Assembly: GCA_026712715.1 (NCBI GenBank)
Contig: JAPOPW010000041.1
Location: forward strand, 1 to 59,476
Direction: 5' to 3'
Source: Immundisolibacterales bacterium
Lineage (GTDB): Bacteria > Pseudomonadota > Gammaproteobacteria > HK1
Length of the DNA stretch: 59,476 nucleotides
The translations under genes were made by a program, and so were the position numbers. Positions within the stretch are counted from its first letter, which is position 1. The number at the start of each line of letters is the position of its first letter. Below, piece by piece: positions 53,766 to 59,476 of the stretch. The notes beneath the pieces are model-generated. The model did no database searches. It was given only the letters and a program-made list of their open reading frames with translations, and was not told where the DNA came from.

Positions 53766-55859
53766 CTATTCGGGTCCGACTTCGATCGCGAGCGTGTCCC
53801 AGCCGATCCTCCGGATGCGGCAGCCGGGCGGAACGACCGTCGTGCTGTCGTACTCCTCGACGATGATCGGACCGTCGACCCAGGCCGCGCCGACCGCGGA
53901 CCGGGCGATTACCGGGGTTTCCAGACGGCCCGTCTCCGCGCCGTAGTAGACGGTGCGACCGCGATCGCCGCCTTGCACGGGGACCGCGCTCCGCTCGGCC
54001 ACCGAGAGCGAATCGGGCACCCTCGCTTCCGCGGCCAGACCGCGCGCGATGAGTCGGAGGTTCACGAGCTCCACCGTCTCTTCGTCCGAGCGATAGCCGT
54101 AGGTCCGTTCGTGCTCCCGCGCGAACCCTTCCGCGAGAACCCGGGGATCGTCGACCGCCCCCGCTGCGCTCACCGTCAGGTTGGTGTTCTCGCCGCGATA
54201 GCGAAGGTCCGCCTGATGTTCGTGCTCGGTCATGTCCGCCCCATAGCCCTCGGCCGAGAGAGCGCCGGCTCCTTCCGCCTCGAGGGCCGCGAAGGCGGCG
54301 GCGATGTCGTCGCGCGCGACGTCCGCAAGCTCGCGCTTGAAGGTTCTCACGAAGTGATGCTCGGTAGCGGGGAACAGGAGACCGAGGGCGCTGAAGACGC
54401 CGGCCACCGGGGGGATCAGGATCGTCGAGATATCGAGCGACCGGGCGAGGGTCGCCGCGTGGACCGGTCCGTTGCCGCCGAACACCATCAGCGCAAACTG
54501 GCGCGGATCGCGGCCGCGCTCGCTCGAGACCGCCCGCAATGCACGCGCCATCGTCGCATTGGCCACGCGGTGGATGCCGAAGGCGGCATCGTCGACCGAG
54601 ACGCCCATGGGGTCGGCAATCTGCTCGCGGATGGCCGCCGCCGAGAGATCCGAGCGGATCGCGAGCTCGCCGCCGACCAGTTGCGTCGGGCTGATGAAGC
54701 CGAGCACGACGTTGGCGTCGGTCACCGTCGCGACGCTCCCCCCCTGGTCGTAGCACACCGGGCCGGGCATCGCGCCGGCGCTCTCCGGCCCGGCCGCGAG
54801 CGCGCCCCCCGCGTCGACGCGCACGAGGCTGCCCCCGCCGGCGCCGACCTCGGCGATGTCGATGGCCGGCACGCTCACGTGATAGCCGCCGCCCTTCAGG
54901 AACCGCGCCCCGAAGTTGATGCCCGCCCCGACGTCCAGCTCCCCGACCCGGTCGTACCGGCCACCCTCGATCATGGCCGCCTTGGCGGTGGTCCCGCCCA
55001 TGTCGAAGGTGAGGACGTCCTCGTAGCCGAGCTTGGCCGCGATCTCGGCCGCGCCGACCACGCCCGCGGACGGCCCGGACTCGATGATGTTGACCGGCTT
55101 CGCCGCCGCCGCATCGACTCCCATGGCCCCGCCGTTCGACTGCATGATCCGCAGCGGACCGGAGATCTCGAGCCGGCGCAGAACCCGCTCGAGAGATCGG
55201 AGATAGGTACCGACGACCGGCAGGATGTATGCGTTCACCACCGTCGTGCTGGTGCGCTCGTACTCCTTGATTTCCGGGTGCACCTCGCACGAGAGGCAGA
55301 TCGGCACGTCGACGGCTCGCTCGCGGATGATCTCCGCGACGCGCCGTTCGTGCCGGTCGTTGACGTAGCTGTTGAGGAGCGCCACCGCGATGGCCTCGAC
55401 GCCGTTGTCGAACAGCTTGTCGAGCGCCGCATGAACGCTCCCTTCGTCGAGCGGTTGCAGGACGCGGCCGGTATGTTCGATGCGCTCCTCGACCTCGACC
55501 CGGTCGACGCGGGCTGCGAGCGGCTCGGGCTTCTGCCATCTCAGGTCATACAGGCGCGGCATGCGAAGGCGCCGGATCTCGAGGACGTCGCGGAAGCCGG
55601 CGGTGGTGACGAGCCCCGTACGGACGCCCCGCTTCTCGAGAATCGCGTTCGTCGCGACGGTCGTCCCGTGGATGACCTCGTCGATCTCCCGGCCGCCGAT
55701 GCCGATGCGCGGCAGGGCCTCCTCGAGGCTCTCGGCGATGCTGCGGCTGTAGTCGTCCGGCGTGGACGGCACCTTGACGGTGATCGTCCGCCCTGCCCTT
55801 CCGAGCAGGACGAGGTCGGTGAACGTCCCGCCGATGTCGATGCCTACGCGAAAGCTCAA
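53766..55859 (-). CDS. hyuA: Hydantoinase A / 5-oxoprolinase alpha-type ATPase subunit (pair 2)
   Basis: A 697-residue HyuA subunit. The phosphate motif VGIDIGGTFTDLVLL is at residues 5-19, then HGTTVATNAILEKRG, VTTAGFRDVLEIRR, ESGPSAGVVGAAEIA, second phosphate motif TFDMGGTTAKAAMI, EVGAGGGSLVRVDAGG and VFGGNGPVHAATLA. No ATG lies near the expected N-terminus; the TTG at 55859 (LSFRVGIDIGG) preceded by GAGGGG fits exactly and is my choice. It is followed by hyuB after 30 bases. Together they should form an ATP-dependent cyclic-amide hydrolase. Substrate unknown. Confidence 0.89.
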   Translation of the reverse strand: MSFRVGIDIGGTFTDLVLLGRAGRTITVKVPSTPDDYSRSIAESLEEALPRIGIGGREIDEVIHGTTVATNAILEKRGVRTGLVTTAGFRDVLEIRRLRMPRLYDLRWQKPEPLAARVDRVEVEERIEHTGRVLQPLDEGSVHAALDKLFDNGVEAIAVALLNSYVNDRHERRVAEIIRERAVDVPICLSCEVHPEIKEYERTSTTVVNAYILPVVGTYLRSLERVLRRLEISGPLRIMQSNGGAMGVDAAAAKPVNIIESGPSAGVVGAAEIAAKLGYEDVLTFDMGGTTAKAAMIEGGRYDRVGELDVGAGINFGARFLKGGGYHVSVPAIDIAEVGAGGGSLVRVDAGGALAAGPESAGAMPGPVCYDQGGSVATVTDANVVLGFISPTQLVGGELAIRSDLSAAAIREQIADPMGVSVDDAAFGIHRVANATMARALRAVSSERGRDPRQFALMVFGGNGPVHAATLARSLDISTILIPPVAGVFSALGLLFPATEHHFVRTFKRELADVARDDIAAAFAALEAEGAGALSAEGYGADMTEHEHQADLRYRGENTNLTVSAAGAVDDPRVLAEGFAREHERTYGYRSDEETVELVNLRLIARGLAAEARVPDSLSVAERSAVPVQGGDRGRTVYYGAETGRLETPVIARSAVGAAWVDGPIIVEEYDSTTVVPPGCRIRRIGWDTLAIEVGPE

Positions 55860-56019
55860 TGTCGACCCCTCGATGCCTCCTCGCCGCGGAGAACGGACCT
55901 CCGGCCCCCGCGGCAACCCGGCCGGAATGCTGGAGCAATTTCCGCCCGCCCGCAAATCGCCCGTCCCGGCTCGCCGAAATGTCCGATCGCGCCGCGTGCG
56001 CCCGCCGGTCGGCGCGGGG

Positions 56020-57153
56020 CTACGAAGCGGCGGCGGCCAGAGCGTGCGCCACCTGCCGGCAGTCGTCGTCGCCCAGATGCGCGCCGATGGGCAAGGAGAG
56101 CAGGGTGGTCCCAAGCCGGTCGGCGACCGGAAACGGCCGCTTCGCCGCCGCCGTCTCCCGGTACACGGGCTGGCGGTGGAGCGGTGGCGCGTAGTGCAGT
56201 CCGGTCGCGATGCCATCGTGCGCGAGCCGCCGGCGCACCGCGTCGCGTTCCTCGAGGTGAACCACGTAGTTGCGGAAGGTGTGGACGTTGTCGGGGCGCA
56301 CGGCCGGAGGTCGAACCGGGGTACCGGCGAGTGCTTCGGAGTAGGCCGCGGCCCGTTCGACGTAGCCGTCGACGATTCCTCGAAGGTGGGGAAGCTTCAC
56401 TCGCAGCATGGCGGCCTGGAGTTCGTCCAGCCGCTCGTTGAGGCCTTCGCACCGGTGCTCGAGCGGCGGCGCCGCGAGGCCCTCCCGATAGTGCCGCGCG
56501 CGGTCCTGGCCATAGCCGGCAAACCGCTCCATGCGGCGTGCGAGCGCCGCATCTGCGGTGACCGCGGCCCCGCCGCTGCCGTAGCCGCCGAGGTGCTTGC
56601 TCGGGGCGAAACTGAAGCAGGTGACGTCGGCCCACTGGCCGACCCGACGGTCGCCGATTGCCGCCCCGAGAGCGAGGCAGGCGTCCTCGACGATTGCGAG
56701 ACCGTGGCGCCCCGCGACCGCGCGCAGGGCCGGCAGGTCGGCCGGGTGGCCGTAGAGGTCGACGGGAAGGATCGCGGCCGTGCGCGGGGTCACCGCCGCG
56801 TCGGCCTGGATCGGATCGATGTTGCCGGTATCGGGCTCCACGTCGACCCAGACCGCGGTGGCCCCCGCGTGGTGGATCGCGGCCGTCGAGCCGATGTCGC
56901 TGTTCGGAACGGTGATCACCTCGTCGCCCCGTCCGATGCCGAGGGCGAGCAGGGCCACCTTGAGCGCCGCCGTCCCCGAGTTCGTGCCGACGGCATGCGC
57001 GACCCCCAGCCAGCGGGCGAACTCGGCCTCGAAGGCCGGCAGCTCCGGCCCCCAGTCCAGCCGCCCGCCCTCGAGCGCCCGCGCGACCGCCGCGTCCAGC
57101 TCGGGCTTCAGCTCGCGATAGAGAACGGTGTGGTCGTAGAAGGGTATCGTCAT
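56020..57153 (-). CDS. DegT/DnrJ/EryC1/StrS-family PLP aminotransferase
   Basis: A 377-residue sugar-aminotransferase-family PLP enzyme. Motifs are GTNSGTAALKVALLALGIG, GDEVITVPNSDIGSTAAI, VDLYGHPADL, VEDACLALGAAI, and the Schiff-base lysine CFSFAPSKHLGGYGSGGA (Lys186). The ATG at 57153 starts MTIPFYDH as usual. Family members make amino sugars or act as dehydratases. No sugar nucleotide genes are nearby, so a cell-wall role is not supported. It is 160 bases upstream of hyuA on the same strand and may be the first gene of that operon. Confidence 0.86.
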   Translation of the reverse strand: MTIPFYDHTVLYRELKPELDAAVARALEGGRLDWGPELPAFEAEFARWLGVAHAVGTNSGTAALKVALLALGIGRGDEVITVPNSDIGSTAAIHHAGATAVWVDVEPDTGNIDPIQADAAVTPRTAAILPVDLYGHPADLPALRAVAGRHGLAIVEDACLALGAAIGDRRVGQWADVTCFSFAPSKHLGGYGSGGAAVTADAALARRMERFAGYGQDRARHYREGLAAPPLEHRCEGLNERLDELQAAMLRVKLPHLRGIVDGYVERAAAYSEALAGTPVRPPAVRPDNVHTFRNYVVHLEERDAVRRRLAHDGIATGLHYAPPLHRQPVYRETAAAKRPFPVADRLGTTLLSLPIGAHLGDDDCRQVAHALAAAAS

Positions 57154-57804
57154 GTGCGCTCCCGCCAGGCCGCGATGCAACCGTTGAGATTTTGGACCGT
57201 CCACCCGTGATTGTAGGGAGGCGCGGATTCCGTGCCCGAGCGGCCACGAGCGAGCGAACGCCATGCGTTCTCGACACCGACGGAAGACACCGTGACAGTC
57301 TCGAACGAGCGCTCAGGAATCGGGGGGAGTGCGCCCCTGCGGGTGGACCGGAGCAGGCTGCGGATTCGACCGGGGGCGGGGAGCTTCGAATCTCGCTCCG
57401 AACGGGGCTCGGATATCATGGCGCCAGGTGCAATCTGCGGGGGTTGCGGACCTCCCCGACGAGACTCGGCAGGTCGGCGCCGGCGTCCTCGAGCGTCTCA
57501 TCGCCGGCCACATGGATCGCCTCGATTCCGAGGGTCTTGATGAAGCTCTTCGCTGTGGCGTTGTCGAACGGGCTGCCGCGTCGGCTCGCCGAGATCCCCG
57601 GGCTGCACGACGCCCGAACCGTGCTTCGCGAACCGCGCGAACCGAGACCCCGGTCGAGAATCGCGGACCTTCGTCCGCCGTCCGACGCCGCGGCTTCCAC
57701 GCCTCCCGCCGTCCCGGCCCGTTGCCGCTTCGCGGACCGGCTCCGCCGGACCGGTGCGGGGTCCTCGGCCTGAGCGCGCGACAGGGCCGCGGTCCGTGCA
57801 AGGC
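57154..57804. other. Intergenic region with IS remnant between the DegT gene and the RND gene
   Basis: A 651-base gap. The first 170 bases (57154-57324) have no gene and should hold the DegT promoter. 57325-57605 is a decayed IS3-family transposase fragment. 57606-57804 is GC-rich leader sequence for the RND gene in which I see no coding signal or clear promoter. Confidence 0.5.
57325..57605 (-). pseudogene. IS3-family transposase OrfB remnant with terminal repeat
   Basis: On the minus strand the frame reads SRRGSPFDNATAKSFIKTLG, then ADLPSLVGEVRNPRRLHLAP, a stop, and YPSPVRSE. This is the C-terminal part of the IS3 OrfB DDE domain, whose usual form is MSRRGNPYDNAKAESFMKTL ... YNTRRLHSALGYLSPV. 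About 60-75 residues survive; the DDE catalytic Glu region is included but the start and most of the domain are missing, and there is an in-frame stop (normally Gly). Beyond it GGAGTGCGCCCCTGCGGGTG near 57326-57345 resembles an IS3 right end. It differs from the IS at the left window edge. Confidence 0.7.
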
Positions 57805-59346
57805 ATGAAGACGCTGCGCGAGCTCGAGTCACGCCTCGGCAGCCGGGTCATCGCAATGCGGTGGCCAATCATCGCCGCCAGCGTGCTCCTGGTCGCAGCG
57901 GCGGGGAGCGGCGTGTTGTTTCTCGAGTTCTCCCCCGACCACCGCATCTACTTCGCCAAGGACAATCCGCAGCTCCTCGCACTCGAGGCGATGGAGAGGA
58001 CTTACGGGGAGAGCGGCAACGTCTTCTTCGCCGTCGCGCCGGAGAACCGCGACGCCACCTCGGCCCTCGCGCTCGAGGCGACCGCCTGGCTCACGGAGCA
58101 GTCCTGGCAGACTCCGTACTCGACCCGCGTCGACTCCGTCACCAACTTCCAGCACACCACCGCGGACGGGGACGACCTCCTGGTTCGCGATCTCGTGGAC
58201 GAAGGTGCCTGGGGCGACGCCGACGAACGGTCGCGGATTCGCGCCGTCGCCCTCGCCGAGCCCCGTCTCGCAGCGCGTCTCCTGGCCCGCGACGGAGGGG
58301 TCGGCGGGGTCAATGTCACCGTGCAGTTGCCGGGCGAGGACGAATTGCTCGAGGGGTCCCGGGTCGCCGAGTTCGCGCGCGGACTCGCGGACGAGGTTCG
58401 GGAACGCTTCCCCGGGATCGACGTGCGAATGACCGGCCTGGTCATCTTCAACCTGACCTTCATGGAGGTATCGCTGGGCGATCTCAAGACGCTGGTCCCG
58501 GCGAGCTTCGCCGCGATGACCCTGATGCTCGTACTGCTGATCCGGAGTCTCAGCGGGACGTTCGCGATCATGCTCGTCGTCGCGTTGTCGGTCATGACCT
58601 CGGTAGGACTCGGCGGCTGGGTGGGACTCCCGATGACGGCGCCTTCCGCCATCGCGCCGATCGTCGTGCTGACGGTCGCGATCGCCAACTGCGTCCACAT
58701 TTTCACGACCTTTGTCCACTCCACGCAGGCCGACGCGTCCCGCGCGAGCGCGGATCGAGGCAGCGGCGCTGTTCTCCGACGCCCTCGTACCGGCAATCCC
58801 AAGCGCGATGCGATTGCCGAATCGCTACGGGTGAATCTTCAGCCGGTGTTCCTCGCGAGCCTGACCACCGCGCTCGGCTTCCTGAGCATGAACTTCTCCG
58901 ACGTTCCGCCGTTCCGCCAGCTCGGCACCTTCGTCGCGTTCGGGGTCGGCGCGGCGTTCGTGCTCTCCGTGACCTTTCTCCCTGCGCTGCTCTCGCTCTT
59001 GCCGATTCGGCTGCGCGCGGCCGGACACCGACACGATGCGCTGATGGTCGCGCTCGGGGAATTCGTGGTACGCCGGCGCCGGGGATTGTTGTGGGGGTGC
59101 GGTCTGCTCGTGGTGGCGCTCGTCGCGTCGATACCCCGCAACGAGCTGAACGACGTCTTCCTTCACTACTTCGATGAGAGCATCGAGTTTCGGCGCGACG
59201 CGGATTTCACCGTCGAGCACCTCACGGGCATTTACACCATGGAGTACTCGCTCGCATCGGGCGAGCCGGGAGGGGTCGGCGATCCCGACTATCTGGCCGA
59301 CGTCGCAGCATTCGCCGAATGGTATCGGGAGCAACCCCAGGGCTGA
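57805..59346 (+). CDS. RND-superfamily (COG1033/MMPL-like) exporter, 3'-truncated
   Basis: The 513 N-terminal residues of an RND-type membrane transporter that would normally be about 770-800 residues. A first helix (about 14-34) is followed by a periplasmic domain, then GLVIFNLTFMEVSLGDLKTL and five helices with the GFLSMNFSDVPPFRQLG block, and the start of the second periplasmic domain, ending AFAEWYREQPQ-G-stop. The second membrane half is absent. Sequence after codon 512 is unrelated, so an insertion or rearrangement at about 59341 created the stop. The start ATG at 57805 (MKTLRELESRLG) follows AAGG. Export function is almost certainly lost. Confidence 0.85.
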   Translation: MKTLRELESRLGSRVIAMRWPIIAASVLLVAAAGSGVLFLEFSPDHRIYFAKDNPQLLALEAMERTYGESGNVFFAVAPENRDATSALALEATAWLTEQSWQTPYSTRVDSVTNFQHTTADGDDLLVRDLVDEGAWGDADERSRIRAVALAEPRLAARLLARDGGVGGVNVTVQLPGEDELLEGSRVAEFARGLADEVRERFPGIDVRMTGLVIFNLTFMEVSLGDLKTLVPASFAAMTLMLVLLIRSLSGTFAIMLVVALSVMTSVGLGGWVGLPMTAPSAIAPIVVLTVAIANCVHIFTTFVHSTQADASRASADRGSGAVLRRPRTGNPKRDAIAESLRVNLQPVFLASLTTALGFLSMNFSDVPPFRQLGTFVAFGVGAAFVLSVTFLPALLSLLPIRLRAAGHRHDALMVALGEFVVRRRRGLLWGCGLLVVALVASIPRNELNDVFLHYFDESIEFRRDADFTVEHLTGIYTMEYSLASGEPGGVGDPDYLADVAAFAEWYREQPQG

Positions 59347-59476
59347 TCTCGGGTTCATATCATGTTGTTGATACATAAGGTGAGACTTCCCCTCTGGACA
59401 GCCCGTGTTGGGGTCGGCATACTGGGGCGCAGGCCCGTTGACGGCGGCGAAGACGATGCTCGACACGATTGCGCAA
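59341..59476. other. Unidentified sequence joined to the broken RND gene
   Basis: From 59341 to the window end the sequence no longer continues the RND gene. After an AT-richer stretch (59347-59386) a plus-strand frame opens that reads SGQPVLGSAYWGAGPLTAAK to the edge without a stop. The switch in composition and loss of RND similarity suggest the left end of an inserted element or a recombination joint, but I recognise no terminal repeat and do not assign a family. Confidence 0.4.

Noticed and set aside
57192..57773. A plus-strand gene of about 193 residues before the RND gene.
   Set aside because: Composition is typical of non-coding GC-rich sequence, it has no ribosome site, and its complement contains a recognisable IS3 OrfB remnant.

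Overview
The window is GC-rich proteobacterial DNA, with roughly two-thirds G+C by eye and the usual third-position bias. GlcDEF, PuuE allantoinase, ureidoglycolate lyase, a YedK-type SRAP protein, a COG1033-type RND exporter and many Dpp/Opp importers all fit a free-living heterotrophic alpha- or gammaproteobacterium. I cannot place it more precisely. I saw no rRNA, tRNA, CRISPR array or phage genes, and no recognisable transcription factor gene among about 40 genes.

Layout. (1) 1-4.8 kb is a scarred sugar-import region. An IS3-family end cuts a CUT2 permease, an ATPase gene is intact, a periplasmic binding-protein gene has lost its N-terminus, and this is fused head-to-head at about 2,405-2,417 to a second transporter that keeps only an ATPase tail plus two permeases. 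(2) 4.8-7.0 kb holds an APH(6)-like kinase homologue, a small membrane protein and an SRAP protein with Ser in place of catalytic Cys2. (3) 7.0-12.8 kb is a complete five-gene peptide importer (D, F, binding protein, B, C; minus strand) with a strong hairpin between the binding-protein and permease genes. (4) 12.9-18.0 kb is an aspartate-dehydrogenase-like gene followed by glycolate oxidase glcD, glcE and glcF. (5) 18.1-22.4 kb is a very large SNF2 ATPase gene whose 3' end is duplicated. (6) 22.5-24.0 kb is puuE-allA (allantoin catabolism), followed by a REPIN-like palindrome.

(7) 24.3-32.8 kb is one minus-strand cluster: a PanB-like protein, an amidohydrolase, a binding protein, two permeases, an aminotransferase, a VOC protein and an AstE/AspA-type hydrolase. 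It has no ATPases. (8) 33.1-37.8 kb has a 2-hydroxyacid dehydrogenase and two SDRs on the minus strand, and an orphan D/F ATPase pair on the plus strand that probably energises cluster 7. (9) 37.9-48.9 kb is a minus-strand unit of permeases B and C, ATPases D and F, a Tat-exported binding protein, a GSA-aminomutase-like aminotransferase and HyuA/HyuB. (10) 49.2-57.2 kb carries a DegT aminotransferase, a second HyuA/HyuB pair, an alanine-racemase-like protein and an amidase. (11) 57.2-59.5 kb has an IS3 remnant and an RND exporter gene cut off at codon 513 by unrelated sequence.

How it works together (inference). The region looks like an island for scavenging nitrogen compounds. Three peptide/opine-type importers are paired with enzymes that open amides, hydantoin- or oxoproline-like rings, allantoin products and N-acyl amino acids, and with aminotransferases and dehydrogenases that process the released amino, keto and hydroxy acids. 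The most unusual points are the importer at 45-49 kb, where the non-canonical residues of both ATPases fall in the same composite ATP site; the alanine-racemase homologue without its catalytic Tyr; the PanB homologue without its metal-binding Asp residues; and the SRAP C2S protein.
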